Source: Thiomonas intermedia
Lineage (GTDB): Bacteria > Pseudomonadota > Gammaproteobacteria > Burkholderiales > Burkholderiaceae_C
Direction of reading: 5' to 3'
Assembly: GCF_002028405.1 (NCBI RefSeq)
Contig: NZ_CP020046.1
Location: 3,038,001 to 3,102,000 of the forward strand
DNA: 64,000 nt
Made by a program: the position numbers and the translations under genes. Positions 17,150 through 26,943 of the stretch are shown here, one piece after another. The number at the start of each line of letters is the position of its first letter. The stretch's first letter is position 1. The notes beneath the pieces are model-generated. The model did no database searches and was not told where the DNA came from. It worked only from the letters and a program-made list of their open reading frames with translations.

Positions 17150-19918
17150 ATGAATTCCGATGCGCACTCCGACACTGCCCCCATCCTGCTGCTGGTGGAC
17201 GGCTCCAGCTACCTCTACCGTGCCTTCCATGCCATGCCCGACCTGCGCGGCCCGGAGGGCCAGCCCACCGGCGCGCTCTACGGCATGGTGGCCATGTTGC
17301 GGCGGCTGCGCGAGCAGTATCCGGTCGCCAAGGGCTACCGCTACGCCGCCTGTGTGTTCGATGCCAAGGGGCCGACCTTCCGCAACGCCCTGTACGACCA
17401 GTACAAGGCTCACCGTCCACCGATGCCTCCCGAGCTGGTGGCGCAGATCGAGCTGATCTTTGAGGCCGTGCGGCTGATGGGCTGGCCGCTGCTGGAGGTG
17501 CCGGGGGTGGAAGCCGACGACGTGATCGGCACCCTGGCCGTGCGGGCGCACGCGCAGGGCATCCGCACCCTGGTCTCTACGGGCGACAAGGACATGGCCC
17601 AGCTCGTCAACGACCACATCACCCTGGTCAACACCATGAGCAACGAGATGCTCGACGAGGCCGGGGTGCTGGCCAAGTTCGGCGTGGCGCCGAACCGCAT
17701 CGTCGACTATCTCACCCTGGTCGGCGATGCGGTGGACAATGTGCCCGGCGTGGACAAGGTCGGCCCCAAGACCGCGGCCAAGTGGCTGGCGGAGTATGGC
17801 TCGCTCGATGCCTTGGTTGCGCAGGCCGAAACCGTGAGCGGCGCCGCGGGCAAGAACCTGCGCGCCGCGCTCGAGTGGCTGCCCACCGCGCGCAAGCTGG
17901 TGACCATCCACACCGATTGCGACCTGGACGGCTACGCCCAGTCCTTCGACCCGGATCTGCGCCCGGCACCGGAAGATGCGCAGGCGCTGCTGCCCTTCTT
18001 CACCCGCAACGGCATGCGCCGCTTTAGCGCCGAGATGAAGGCGCAGACCGTGAGCGAGGAAGCCGCCCGCCAGGTGTCGCTGCTGGAAGACGATCCGCCC
18101 GCGGAGAAGAGCGCGCCAGGCACTTACGAGACCATTCTCGACTGGGCCCGCTTCGAGGCCTGGCTGGCCCGCATCGACGCAGCCGAACTCACCGCCCTCG
18201 ACACCGAAACCGACTCGCTCGATCCGATGCGCGCGCGCCTGGTCGGCATGTCCTTGAGCGTCACGCCAGGCGAGGCCGCCTATCTGCCTCTGGCCCACGC
18301 CTACCCCGGCGCGCCCGAGCAGTTGCCGCTGGCCGAGGTGCTCGAACGCCTGCGGCCCTGGCTGGAGAACGCCGACAAACCCAAGCTCGGGCAGAACGCC
18401 AAGTACGACCGCCATGTCTTGGCCAACGCCGGCCTCACCGTGCGAGGCTATGCCCACGACACCCTGCTGCAGAGCTATGTGCTGGAGGCGCACAAGCCGC
18501 ACAGCCTCGACAGCCTGGTGAGCCGTCACCTCGGCCGCGACGACACGCTGAGCTACGAGCAGGTCTGCGGCAAGGGCGCCAAGGCCATCACCTTCGATCA
18601 GGTGGCTCTTGACGTGGCCACGCGCTACAGCGGCGAAGATGCCGATCTCACCCTGCAGGTGCATCGCAGGCTCTGGCCGCGCATCGAAGCGGACGAGGGG
18701 CTGGCGCGCATCTACGCGCTGGAGCTGCAGGTCAGCGAGATCCTGCAGCGCATCGAGCGCACCGGCGTGCTGGTGGACGGCGATCTGCTGCGGGCGCAGA
18801 GCGGCGAGCTCGGCGCCAAGATGCAGGCCCTGGAAGCCCAGGCCTTCGAGCTGGCCGGAGGCGCCTTCAATCTGGGCAGCCCCAAGCAGATCGGGGAAAT
18901 TCTGTTCGAGCGCCTGCAACTGCCGGTGCAGAAAAAGACCGCCTCCGGCGCCCCGTCCACCGACGAGGAAGTGCTGGAGAAACTGGCCGAAGACTATCCG
19001 CTGCCCCGCGTCATCCTCGACCACCGCAGCCTCTCCAAACTCAAGAGCACCTACACCGAAAAACTGCCGCAGATGATCAACCCCGACACCGGCCGGGTGC
19101 ACACCAACTACGCGCAAGCCGTGGCGGTGACCGGGCGGCTGGCCTCCAACGATCCGAATCTGCAGAACATTCCGGTGCGCACGGCGGAGGGGCGGCGCAT
19201 CCGCGAGGCGTTCGTCGCGCCCAAGGGCTGGCTGATCGCGTCGAGCGACTACTCGCAGATCGAGCTGCGCATCATGGCCCACATCTCCCAGGACGCCGGT
19301 CTGCTCGCCGCGTTCGCCGCAGGTGAAGATATTCACCGCGCTACCGCGGCCGAGATTTTCGGCGTCACGCCGCTGGAAGTCAGCCCCGACCAGCGCCGCA
19401 TGGCCAAGGTCATCAACTTCGGGCTGATCTACGGCATGAGCGCCTTCGGCCTGGCACGCAACCTCGGCCTGGAGCGCAGTGCGGCCCAGCTCTACATCGA
19501 CCGCTACTTCGCCCGTTATCCGGGCGTTGCGGCCTATATGGACCGCACCCGCAAGCTGGCGGCGGAGCAGGGCTATGTCGAAACCGTGTTCGGCCGTCGC
19601 CTGTGGCTGGCCGACATTCACGCCAGCGGGCCTCGCCGGGCCGCGGCCGAGCGCGCCGCCATCAACGCGCCCATGCAGGGCACCGCGGCCGACCTCATCA
19701 AAATGGCGATGATCGCCGTCGACGCCGCGCTCGTCCGCGAAAAGCTGCGCACCCGCATGGTGATGCAGGTTCACGACGAACTGGTGCTCGAAGTGCCCGA
19801 GGACGAGACGCATTGGGTGCGCGAGCACATTCCCCGCCTGATGGCGGGCGTCGCCCAGCTCGACGTGCCTCTGCTGGCCGAACTGGGCATGGGCGCCAAC
19901 TGGGAGCTGGCGCACTGA
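17150..19918 (+). CDS. polA: DNA polymerase I
   Basis: Repair and Okazaki-fragment polymerase, 922 residues. Residues 8-300 are the 5' nuclease (LLLVDGSSYLYRAFHAMP, VEADDVIGTLA, STGDKDMAQL). Next comes the 3'-5' exonuclease, which keeps its acidic residues (ALDTETDSL, YSGEDADLT), so proofreading is likely active. The C-terminal polymerase has motif A SSDYSQIELRIMAH, motif B RRMAKVINFGLIYGMS and motif C QVHDELVLEV. ATG 17150 fits homologues; GATAAT at 17138-17143 just upstream could be a -10 element, which would give a nearly leaderless mRNA. The gene ends 10 bp from the convergent FAH gene. Confidence 0.97.
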   Translation: MNSDAHSDTAPILLLVDGSSYLYRAFHAMPDLRGPEGQPTGALYGMVAMLRRLREQYPVAKGYRYAACVFDAKGPTFRNALYDQYKAHRPPMPPELVAQIELIFEAVRLMGWPLLEVPGVEADDVIGTLAVRAHAQGIRTLVSTGDKDMAQLVNDHITLVNTMSNEMLDEAGVLAKFGVAPNRIVDYLTLVGDAVDNVPGVDKVGPKTAAKWLAEYGSLDALVAQAETVSGAAGKNLRAALEWLPTARKLVTIHTDCDLDGYAQSFDPDLRPAPEDAQALLPFFTRNGMRRFSAEMKAQTVSEEAARQVSLLEDDPPAEKSAPGTYETILDWARFEAWLARIDAAELTALDTETDSLDPMRARLVGMSLSVTPGEAAYLPLAHAYPGAPEQLPLAEVLERLRPWLENADKPKLGQNAKYDRHVLANAGLTVRGYAHDTLLQSYVLEAHKPHSLDSLVSRHLGRDDTLSYEQVCGKGAKAITFDQVALDVATRYSGEDADLTLQVHRRLWPRIEADEGLARIYALELQVSEILQRIERTGVLVDGDLLRAQSGELGAKMQALEAQAFELAGGAFNLGSPKQIGEILFERLQLPVQKKTASGAPSTDEEVLEKLAEDYPLPRVILDHRSLSKLKSTYTEKLPQMINPDTGRVHTNYAQAVAVTGRLASNDPNLQNIPVRTAEGRRIREAFVAPKGWLIASSDYSQIELRIMAHISQDAGLLAAFAAGEDIHRATAAEIFGVTPLEVSPDQRRMAKVINFGLIYGMSAFGLARNLGLERSAAQLYIDRYFARYPGVAAYMDRTRKLAAEQGYVETVFGRRLWLADIHASGPRRAAAERAAINAPMQGTAADLIKMAMIAVDAALVREKLRTRMVMQVHDELVLEVPEDETHWVREHIPRLMAGVAQLDVPLLAELGMGANWELAH

Positions 19919-19928
19919 TCGCCCTCGC

Positions 19929-20633
19929 TCAGACGATGCGCACCTGAAGCGGCGCCAGGCCGTCGATCGAGCCGTGCAGCACCTGGCCGCGGGTGAGGGC
20001 GCCGACGCCATCGGGCGTGCCGGTGAAGATCAGGTCGCCGGGCTTCAAGGCGAACAGGGTCGAGAGCCGGGCGATGGTTTCATCCACCGACCAGATCATC
20101 TGTTCCAGGCGACCCTGCTGGCGCAGGGCGCCATCGACCGTCAGTGCTATGGCGCCGGTCATGGGCGGGGCGTCGGGTTGACGCGGGGTGATCGGGCCGA
20201 CGGGCGCCGACTGATCGAAGGCCTTGCCGATTTCCCACGGGCGGCCCTGCGCCTTCATCTGTCCCTGCAGATCGCGTCGGGTCAGGTCGAGGCCGACGGC
20301 GTAGCCGTAGATATGCCCGGCGGCCTGGTCCACCGGGATGTCGCTTCCCCCCTTGCCCAGGGCGACGACGAGTTCGATCTCATGGTGCAGATCCTGGGTG
20401 GCGCTCGGGTAGGCAATGCCGCCTGTCTGCCCAGCAGGGATAGCGATCACTGCATCGGCATCGCCGGGCTTGCAGAAGAAGAAGGGCGGCTCGCGGTTCG
20501 GATCGGAACCCATCTCGCGGGCGTGGGCGGCGTAGTTGCGTCCGACGCAATACACACGACGCACGGGATAGGTCTGAGCGCTGCCTACGACGGGCAACAG
20601 GGCGGGGGAGTGGGGCGGAAAGACAGTCTGCAT
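19929..20633 (-). CDS. Fumarylacetoacetate hydrolase family protein
   Basis: Metal-dependent C-C bond hydrolase or isomerase of the FAH superfamily, 234 residues, most like fumarylpyruvate hydrolase or acylpyruvase (YcgM) types. Visible: RVYCVGRNYAAHAREMG, PFFFCKPGDA, metal ligands in HHEIELVVALG, YGYAVGLDLTRRDLQ, and the C-terminal GDLIFTGTPDGVGAL. ATG 20633 is preferred to TTG 20648. The specific substrate is not clear; no aromatic degradation genes lie nearby. Confidence 0.88.
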   Translation of the reverse strand: MQTVFPPHSPALLPVVGSAQTYPVRRVYCVGRNYAAHAREMGSDPNREPPFFFCKPGDADAVIAIPAGQTGGIAYPSATQDLHHEIELVVALGKGGSDIPVDQAAGHIYGYAVGLDLTRRDLQGQMKAQGRPWEIGKAFDQSAPVGPITPRQPDAPPMTGAIALTVDGALRQQGRLEQMIWSVDETIARLSTLFALKPGDLIFTGTPDGVGALTRGQVLHGSIDGLAPLQVRIV

Positions 20634-20753
20634 GGCAAGAGCTGGCAAGAAAAGAATGGACTCAGTGTAGGCAGCGCAGGCGATGCGGTGCGGGCTTTTC
20701 GAGCGTGGTTCACGCCCTGTTACAGCTGCGAGTAAAGCGTTTCAGCAAAGCGC

Positions 20754-20810
20754 TTGATTCATGTCAGTACGGACGCCTAGGATTTGGGTAACGATAAACA
20801 TTCCTATTTA
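20754..20810 (+). promoter_or_regulatory. Possible FNR-like and Fur-like sites before feoABC
   Basis: TTGATtcatGTCAG at 20754-20767 resembles an FNR box (TTGAT-N4-ATCAA) with a weak right half. GATAAACATTCCTATTTA at 20793-20810 loosely resembles Fur hexamers. Both lie 70-120 bp before feoA, where anaerobic and iron control would be expected. The matches are partial. Confidence 0.3.
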
Positions 20811-20876
20811 GATCCGTATTCGATCCGTAGAATGCCATCAAGCCCGTCCGCCCCACTCCATCTCTCCGTTTCTGCC

Positions 20877-21143
20877 ATGTCCACCCTCTCTGAGATCATT
20901 TCCCTGGCGCAACTCACGCCGGGTCAATGTGCCGAAGTCGTCGAAGTCGACGGCGGGCGTGCCATGACCCAGCGCATGCTCATGCTCGGCATCCGGCGCG
21001 GCACCGGGCTGTGCGTGGTGCAGGGGCCGAGCAAGCGCGGCGTGGTCGTGCGCGTCGGCGGGGCGCGCATCGCTCTGGGGCGCGGCGTGACCGAGCAGAT
21101 TCGCGTGCAGCCTGGGGCCGCACGCACCGGGGAGGTTGCATGA
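20877..21143 (+). CDS. feoA: Ferrous iron transport protein A
   Basis: 88-residue SH3-like accessory protein of the Feo ferrous-iron uptake system. It shows LAQLTPGQCAEVVEVDGG, RMLMLGIRRGTGLCVV and GARIALGRGVTEQI, the normal FeoA fold. ATG 20877 (MSTLSEI) is preferred; earlier in-frame ATGs at 20784 and 20832 would add a non-conserved extension. Its stop overlaps the feoB start (ATGA), so the two are coupled. Confidence 0.9.
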   Translation: MSTLSEIISLAQLTPGQCAEVVEVDGGRAMTQRMLMLGIRRGTGLCVVQGPSKRGVVVRVGGARIALGRGVTEQIRVQPGAARTGEVA

Positions 21144-23500
21144 GCGCCTGTCACGATGGCGGCTGCGCGCCCGAAGTTCAGCAGACGCAGCGCGGGCGTC
21201 AGGTCGTGGCGCTGGCGGGCAATCCCAACTGCGGCAAGACCACCATCTTCAATCTGCTCACGGGGGCGCATCAGCATGTGGGCAATTGGCCCGGCGTGAC
21301 GGTGGAGCGCCGAGCGGGTTCTGCCAGTGTGGCGGGCCGCAAGCTGTCCGTGGTCGATCTGCCGGGCGTCTACAGCCTGCTCGGGGGCGGCGGCGTCGAT
21401 CAGCGCGTCGCCCGGGAGTATCTGCTGGGCGACGAGGTGGATCTGGTGGTCAACATCGTCGATGCCTCCAACCTCGAACGACATCTGGCGCTGACCGCCG
21501 AATTGCTCGAAGTCGGCAAGCCCATGGTGCTGGCGCTGAACATGGTGGACGAGGCTCAGGCCCTGGGGCTGGAGCCGCAGGTTCAGGCTTTGTCGGAGCA
21601 TCTGGGCATTCCCGTGGTGGCGCTGGTCGCCCGCAAGGGGCGTGGTCGCAAGGAATTGCTCCACACCATGGACCGCGCTCTGAGTGAGGCCGTAGCAGCA
21701 CGGGCTCCCGGCTACGGCGCGGCGGTGACGCAGGCGCTGGAGACCGTTGCGTCTGCACTGCCGGGGGCGCAGACCGGCACGGCCGCGCGGCGGTTCGAGG
21801 CGCTGCGACTTCTGCAGGATCTGGCCGAGCCGCCGACTCAGGCGTTGCAGGCCGTGGTGCAGCGCGAGCAAGCGGCGGTGGAAGCGGCCGAAGGCGAGGC
21901 CGCAGTGGACTGCATTGCCGCGGCGCGCTTCGGCTGGGCGCACGAGGTGGCGTCGGCAGCGCTGCAGCGCCGTGGCCAGCCCGGCTTGCGCCAGCGCTTC
22001 ACTGAAGTGCTCGACCGGGTGGTGCTCAACGAATGGCTGGGCGTACCGATCTTTTTGTTGGTGCTCTATCTCGTGTTCGTGGTGAGCTTCTCGGGCGGCA
22101 ATATCTTTCTCGATTTTTTCGATCAGGCGTCCTCGGCCTTGCTGATCGGCGGCGTCGGTCATGTGCTGCTGCAGCTCGGTCTGCCGGACTGGGTGGTGCA
22201 GGTGGCGGCGGGAGGGGTTGGAGGCGGACTCAATCTGGTCATCGCCTTCATTCCGCCGATCGGCCTGACCTTCCTCTTTCTCGCCCTGCTCGACGATTCG
22301 GGCTATATGGCGCGCGCCGCCTATGCGATGGATCGATTCATGCGGCGCATGGGTCTGCCGGGCAATGCCCTCGTGCCCATGGTCATCGGCTTCGGCTGCA
22401 ATGTGCCGGCCATCATGGGTTCGCGCATCATCGAAGACCCGCGCGGGCGGGCGTTGACCGTGCTGATGCAGCCCTTCATGTCCTGTTCGGCCCGGCTCAC
22501 CATCTACATGGCCTTCGCCGTGGTGTTCTTCCGCGAAAGCGGGGGGCAGGTGGTGTTCCTGCTCTACGTGCTCGGCATCGTGGTGGCCCTGTTGACGGCG
22601 TGGATGTTGGGGCGCACGGCCATGAAGGGCGAGCCCATGCCCTTTGTCATGGAGCTGCCGCCCTATCGCCTGCCCAGCGTGCGCAGCGTGGTGCTGCAGA
22701 GCTGGCAGCGGCTGAAGGTTTTCATGTTCCGCGTGGGCAAGGTGATCGCCGCCATTGGCCTGGTGCTGTTCATACTTCCGGGCGTCGGCTGGACCAGCCA
22801 GGGGCTCAAGACCACGGACATCGACCATTCCCTGCTGGCGCAGGGCAGCCAGGCGCTCACGCCGCTGTTCGCGCCCATGGGCATCACCCGCGACAACTGG
22901 CCGGCGGTGTCCGGGTTGGTGGCCGGTGCGGCGGCCAAGGAGGTGGTGATCGGCACGCTCAACGGCATCTACCAGCGCCAGCAGGCGGCCGACGCGATGC
23001 AGACCTATCGCCACCCGGATGTCTTGAACAAGCTGGGCGCGGCACTGATGACCATTCCCGACAACGCCAAAACCTTCATCAGCACGCTGACCGACCCCCT
23101 GGGCCTGCACGATCTGAACTCCACCAAGGACGCCGAGGCGGCGTCGGGTGCGACCAACGAAACCCTGGCGGGACTGGCCGCCGCGTTCACGCCGCTTTCC
23201 GCTTTCGCCTACCTGGTCTTCGTGCTGCTTTATGTGCCCTGCGCCAGCACCATGGGCGCGCTGCGCCGCGAGGTGGGCTGGGGGTGGATGGTGTTCTCCA
23301 TCGCCTACGGCATCGGGCTGGCCTGGGCGGCGGCCACGGTGATCTACCAGGCCGGCACGTTCGCGCAGCACCCGGCCAGCTCGGCCGGCTGGATCGGCGG
23401 ATGCCTGCTGGCGTTCGCCCTGCTCGTCATCGGCCTGCGGCAGTATGGCCGCCATGGCGGCCTGGGTTCGACCCCGGCTTTGGAAGGCGCATCGGCATGA
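21140..23500 (+). CDS. feoB: Ferrous iron transporter B
   Basis: Main inner-membrane Fe(II) permease, 786 residues. The N-terminal G-domain has G1 GNPNCGKT, G2 GVTVE, G3 DLPG and G4 NMVD. After the helical domain come the Gate and core membrane regions, with GFGCNVPAIMGSR and the cytoplasmic-facing SCSARLTIYM. The C-terminus ends in further helices. The start is fixed by GGAGG at 21131-21135 and the ATGA overlap with feoA. It is the middle gene of feoABC. Confidence 0.96.
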   Translation: MSACHDGGCAPEVQQTQRGRQVVALAGNPNCGKTTIFNLLTGAHQHVGNWPGVTVERRAGSASVAGRKLSVVDLPGVYSLLGGGGVDQRVAREYLLGDEVDLVVNIVDASNLERHLALTAELLEVGKPMVLALNMVDEAQALGLEPQVQALSEHLGIPVVALVARKGRGRKELLHTMDRALSEAVAARAPGYGAAVTQALETVASALPGAQTGTAARRFEALRLLQDLAEPPTQALQAVVQREQAAVEAAEGEAAVDCIAAARFGWAHEVASAALQRRGQPGLRQRFTEVLDRVVLNEWLGVPIFLLVLYLVFVVSFSGGNIFLDFFDQASSALLIGGVGHVLLQLGLPDWVVQVAAGGVGGGLNLVIAFIPPIGLTFLFLALLDDSGYMARAAYAMDRFMRRMGLPGNALVPMVIGFGCNVPAIMGSRIIEDPRGRALTVLMQPFMSCSARLTIYMAFAVVFFRESGGQVVFLLYVLGIVVALLTAWMLGRTAMKGEPMPFVMELPPYRLPSVRSVVLQSWQRLKVFMFRVGKVIAAIGLVLFILPGVGWTSQGLKTTDIDHSLLAQGSQALTPLFAPMGITRDNWPAVSGLVAGAAAKEVVIGTLNGIYQRQQAADAMQTYRHPDVLNKLGAALMTIPDNAKTFISTLTDPLGLHDLNSTKDAEAASGATNETLAGLAAAFTPLSAFAYLVFVLLYVPCASTMGALRREVGWGWMVFSIAYGIGLAWAAATVIYQAGTFAQHPASSAGWIGGCLLAFALLVIGLRQYGRHGGLGSTPALEGASA

Positions 23501-23558
23501 GCGCGCCGGGCCGCTCCCAAGCGCTCATCCCGCAGCGCGCAGCGCGGAGGATTGCCTT

Positions 23559-23867
23559 ATGAGCGCGGTTCTGTTCGATGTGCGCGATGCGCTGAAGGCG
23601 CGGCAGATGGCTTCGGTCGCTCAGATCGCCGCCGATTTGAGCCTGCCGACGAGTGCCGTGCAGGACATGCTTGCCCACTGGGTGCGCAGGGGTCTGGCGG
23701 CTGAAGTCGCGTCGGGAGCGACGGGGGGCGGCTGCGGCAGTGGCGCCTGCGGGGGGTGCGGCCAGTGCGCCTCGCCTTCGCCGGCCCAGGCGCTCTATGT
23801 GTGGCAGGGGCCGGGCAAACTCCAGTCTGCGCCGCATCCGGTGTTCGCTCTGCGGCCCGCCGCCTGA
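23559..23867 (+). CDS. feoC: FeoC-like winged-helix protein with Cys-rich tail
   Basis: 102-residue small protein 58 bp after feoB. The N-terminal half (LFDVRDALKARQMASVAQIAADLSLPTSAVQDMLAHW) is a winged helix of FeoC type. The middle carries Gly-rich clustered cysteines, CGSGACGGCGQC, which could bind an Fe-S cluster as proposed for FeoC. A good ribosome site (GCGGAGG) precedes ATG 23559. It probably tunes FeoB activity or stability in response to iron or oxygen. Confidence 0.8.
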   Translation: MSAVLFDVRDALKARQMASVAQIAADLSLPTSAVQDMLAHWVRRGLAAEVASGATGGGCGSGACGGCGQCASPSPAQALYVWQGPGKLQSAPHPVFALRPAA

Positions 23868-23985
23868 CGCCTACCACGGCGCACACGGGCGCGCGGCTGC
23901 AAGGTCTTGCATCAGGGTCTAGGCTTTCGGTGATGTCTTTTTTGCGCACCCGGTGGGCGCGCTTTGTCATTGACCGGAGAGTCCC

Positions 23986-24987
23986 ATGCACACCCCCATG
24001 ATCTATCGCCATCTCGGCCGCAGTGGCCTGCAAGTCAGTCTGTTCTCGCTCGGTTCCTGGGTGACGTTTCACAACCAGGTCGATGCCTCCGGCGTGCGGG
24101 AGATGATGGCTGCCGCGCGTGATGCCGGCGTCAACTTCTTCGACAACGCCGAGGTCTATGCCAACGGCCAGAGCGAAAGCCTGATGGGCGAGGCGCTGGC
24201 CCAGCTCAAGTGGCACCGCCTCGATTACGTGGTTTCGAGCAAGTTCTTCTGGGGCCTGGACGCGGGCACGGCCGAGAAGCCGCGGATCAACGGCCGCAAC
24301 ACCCTCAACCGCAAATACCTGATGCAGGCGGTGGACGGCAGTCTGCAGCGGCTGAAGCTCGATTTCATCGACCTGATCTACTGCCATCGGCCCGATCCGC
24401 ATACCCCGATCGAGGAAACCGTCTGGGCGCTGCACAACGTCATCGAGCAGGGCAAGGCGCTCTATTGGGGCACCAGCGAGTGGAGCGCCGACGAAATCCG
24501 CGCCGCTTACGAGATCGCCGAGCGGCATCACCTGCACAAGCCCGTGATGGAGCAGCCGCAGTACCACCTGTTTCATCGTTCGCGCGTGGAACAGGAGTAC
24601 GCCCGCCTCTACACCGACCTCGGCCTTGGACTCACCACCTGGAGTCCTCTGGCTTCGGGTCTGCTGACGGGCAAGTACCGGAACGGCGCGCCCGCAGGCA
24701 GCCGTGGCGCCATGCAGAGCGTGAGCTTTCTGCGCGATGGCCTGCTCGACGCCGACCGCAACGCCGCGGTGCAGCGCTTCGAGGCCCTTGCGAAGCAGAT
24801 CGATTGCAGCGTGGCCCAGCTCGCACTGGCCTGGGTGGCGCACAACCCGCGGGTGAGTTCGGTGATTCTGGGCGCGTCGCGGCTGTCGCAACTGGAGGAG
24901 AACCTGGGCGCGCTGAACGTACTGCCCAGGCTCACGCCGGACGTGCTCAGCCAGATGGATGCCATTTCCGCGCCACTGGCAGCCTGA
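23986..24987 (+). CDS. Aldo/keto reductase, Kv-beta/YghZ-like
   Basis: NADPH-dependent aldo/keto reductase of 333 residues. Catalytic positions are present: Asp and Tyr in [11 protein letters not shown], Lys in VSSKFFW, and His in YCHRPDP. The cofactor end [20 protein letters not shown] is typical of the potassium-channel beta-subunit branch. It stands alone, 118 bp after feoC and convergent with the YkgJ-type gene. The natural substrate is unknown; related enzymes reduce small aldehydes such as methylglyoxal. Confidence 0.9.
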   Translation: MHTPMIYRHLGRSGLQVSLFSLGSWVTFHNQVDASGVREMMAAARDAGVNFFDNAEVYANGQSESLMGEALAQLKWHRLDYVVSSKFFWGLDAGTAEKPRINGRNTLNRKYLMQAVDGSLQRLKLDFIDLIYCHRPDPHTPIEETVWALHNVIEQGKALYWGTSEWSADEIRAAYEIAERHHLHKPVMEQPQYHLFHRSRVEQEYARLYTDLGLGLTTWSPLASGLLTGKYRNGAPAGSRGAMQSVSFLRDGLLDADRNAAVQRFEALAKQIDCSVAQLALAWVAHNPRVSSVILGASRLSQLEENLGALNVLPRLTPDVLSQMDAISAPLAA

Positions 24988-25009
24988 TCGGCTGCCGCCA
25001 CGCGCCATC

Positions 25010-25288
25010 TCAGGGCGCCGTGTCGCGCTCCAGCGCGCTCAGCCAGCGCAAGGCGTGCTCGCGATGGTCGCCGCACATCTCGGCGCCGGGCTGCAGGCCG
25101 CTGCAGACGCTCGGCCGTTCCGGCTTGCCGAACAGGGCGCAGCGCAGATCGTCCAGGAGCTGCACGCAGGGCACGCCTGCGGGCTTGCCCTGGGGCATGC
25201 CGGGAATGGGACTGCTGATCGACGGTGCGATGCAGCAGGCCGCGCAGCCCGGCCTGCACTCAGCCGCGCTTGAGGTGTGACCGGGCAC
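25010..25288 (-). CDS. YkgJ-type zinc/iron-chelating cysteine-cluster protein
   Basis: 92-residue protein starting at GTG 25288 ([19 protein letters not shown]). It carries the CxxGCxxCC cluster followed by further cysteines ([31 protein letters not shown]), the pattern of the YkgJ/UPF0153 family thought to bind metal. It begins 5 bp after the wrbA stop on the same strand, so the two are likely one operon. Without the GTG start no ATG gives this product, and automatic calling could miss it. Confidence 0.75.
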   Translation of the reverse strand: MPGHTSSAAECRPGCAACCIAPSISSPIPGMPQGKPAGVPCVQLLDDLRCALFGKPERPSVCSGLQPGAEMCGDHREHALRWLSALERDTAP

Positions 25289-25293
25289 GTCGA

Positions 25294-25896
25294 TCAGCCG
25301 AACAGCTTGCGGGTGATTTCGGCGACGTGCTTGCCCTGATAGCGGGCGATGTCGAGTTCGTTGGCGCTCGGCTGGCGGCTGCCGTCGCCTTTGCTCAGCG
25401 TCGTGGCGCCGTAGGGCGAGCCGCCGCTGACGGCGTCCATGTATGTCAGCCCGGCGCAGGCGTAGGGCACGCCCACGACCACCATGCCGTGATGGAACAG
25501 CGTGGTGTGGAAGGAGGTGATGGTGGTTTCCTGACCGCCATGCTGCGTGGCGGTGCTGGCGAACACGCTGCCGACCTTGCCCACCAGCTTGCCTTGCTGC
25601 CACAGCGCGCCGGTCTGGTCGAGGAAGTTGCGCATCTGGCCGCACATATTGCCGAAGCGCGTGGGCGTGCCGAAGATCACCGCGTCGTAGTCCGCCAGAT
25701 CGGCGGGCTGGGCGATGGGGGCCACCTGATCGGTCTTGGCATGGATGGCGGCCACGGTTTCGGCCGGCATGGTTTCGGGCACGCGCTTGATGTCCACGGT
25801 GCAGCCCGAGACGCTGCGGGCGCCTTCGGCCACGGCCTGGGCCATGGTTTCCACATGGCCCCAGGTGCTGTAGTAAAGAACAAGAATCTTCGCCAT
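25294..25896 (-). CDS. wrbA: NAD(P)H:quinone oxidoreductase, WrbA type
   Basis: FMN-containing quinone reductase that prevents one-electron redox cycling. The 200-residue protein has flavodoxin-like [48 protein letters not shown] and [16 protein letters not shown], all WrbA signatures. The start at 25896 has GAGGAGATC just upstream. It is followed by the YkgJ-type gene. Another FMN reductase lies at 27998 under possible LysR control. Confidence 0.94.
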   Translation of the reverse strand: MAKILVLYYSTWGHVETMAQAVAEGARSVSGCTVDIKRVPETMPAETVAAIHAKTDQVAPIAQPADLADYDAVIFGTPTRFGNMCGQMRNFLDQTGALWQQGKLVGKVGSVFASTATQHGGQETTITSFHTTLFHHGMVVVGVPYACAGLTYMDAVSGGSPYGATTLSKGDGSRQPSANELDIARYQGKHVAEITRKLFG

Positions 25897-26028
25897 CGTT
25901 GATCTCCTCATGAAAGGGTGTGAGCAGGGGGAGCAGGCCGGTTCGGCACGCTGCTCGGCATTGTGGTCTGCCGGTGGTGTTTGTGCAGGGCAGGGGTGAT
26001 CATGCGGGGTCGGCCCGAATCGAACCCT

Positions 26029-26937
26029 TCATGCCGGTAGATCCTTGCCCAGGCGCTCGGCCAGAAAGTCCACCAGCGCCCGCACGGCCGGCAGCAGACC
26101 CCGGCGCGAGGCGAACACCGCGTGGATGATTTCAGGCCGCGGCGCCCAGCCGGGCAGCACATGGCTGAGCTGGCCCTGGGCGAGCTGCGCCTGCACCATC
26201 ATCAGCGGAAGCTGCACGATGCCCGCACCGGCCACGGCCGCCTCGCGCAGCGCGGGCATGCTCGACGACACCAGCCGCGGCTGATGGCGGATCGCGGCTT
26301 GTGCCCCTTCCGGTCCATGCAATTCCCAAGTCTGGGTCACGCCGAGCTGGCTGCCCAGTGCCAGGCTGGGCAGACCGGCCAGGCCGGCGGGTGCCTGCGG
26401 CACCTGCGTATGGGCCAGCAGGGCCGGACTGGCCACCAGCACCTGCACCCTCTCGGCGAGGGTGCGCAGCACGAGATCGCTGTCGTCGAGCGGCGGGGGG
26501 CGCACGCGCAAGGCCACGTCGATACCTTCGGCCACCACGTCCACGCGCCGGTTCGTGGCGTCGAGCTGCAATTGCACCTGCGGGTAGCGCACCAGGAAGG
26601 CCGCCACCATGGCGCCGACCTGCGCATCGAGCAGGGCCACCGGGCAGGTCATGCGCACCGCGCCACAGGGCTCGGCGTGGGTGCGCGCGATGGCTTCGTC
26701 GGCGGCTTCCGCCTCGACGAGCATGGCCTTGCAATGGGTGTAATAGGTCTGGCCGAGTTCGGTGACGGCAAAGCTGCGGGTGGAACGCTGGATCAGCCGG
26801 GCCCCGAGTTGGGCCTCAAGCCGGGCGATCCGGCGACTCAGCGTCGATTTCGGCAGACCCAGCGCACGCCCGGCCGGCGCGAACCCGCCTTGCTCGACCA
26901 CCTGCACGAAGTAATACAGATCGTTCAAATCACGCAT
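26029..26937 (-). CDS. LysR-type transcriptional regulator
   Basis: 302-residue LysR regulator. The N-terminal helix-turn-helix is seen in MRDLNDLYYFVQVVEQGGFAPAGRALGLPKSTLSRRI..LEAQLGARLIQRSTR. The effector domain follows from about residue 90. ATG 26937 is chosen; a further in-frame start at 26973 is less likely. It is divergent from pirin with a 118-bp gap that contains repeated ATTGTTCCA boxes, so it probably controls pirin and the FMN reductase downstream. A quinone or electrophile effector is a guess from the neighbours. Confidence 0.92.
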   Translation of the reverse strand: MRDLNDLYYFVQVVEQGGFAPAGRALGLPKSTLSRRIARLEAQLGARLIQRSTRSFAVTELGQTYYTHCKAMLVEAEAADEAIARTHAEPCGAVRMTCPVALLDAQVGAMVAAFLVRYPQVQLQLDATNRRVDVVAEGIDVALRVRPPPLDDSDLVLRTLAERVQVLVASPALLAHTQVPQAPAGLAGLPSLALGSQLGVTQTWELHGPEGAQAAIRHQPRLVSSSMPALREAAVAGAGIVQLPLMMVQAQLAQGQLSHVLPGWAPRPEIIHAVFASRRGLLPAVRALVDFLAERLGKDLPA

Positions 26938-26943
26938 GGGGCA

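Noticed and set aside
16886-20011. 1041-codon open frame on the minus strand opposite polA
   Set aside because: Shadow of polA in high-GC DNA; composition is His/Gly/Ala/Arg-rich with no domain, and polA on the other strand is unmistakable.
20924-23455. 843-codon minus-strand open frame opposite feoB
   Set aside because: FeoB on the + strand explains the region fully.
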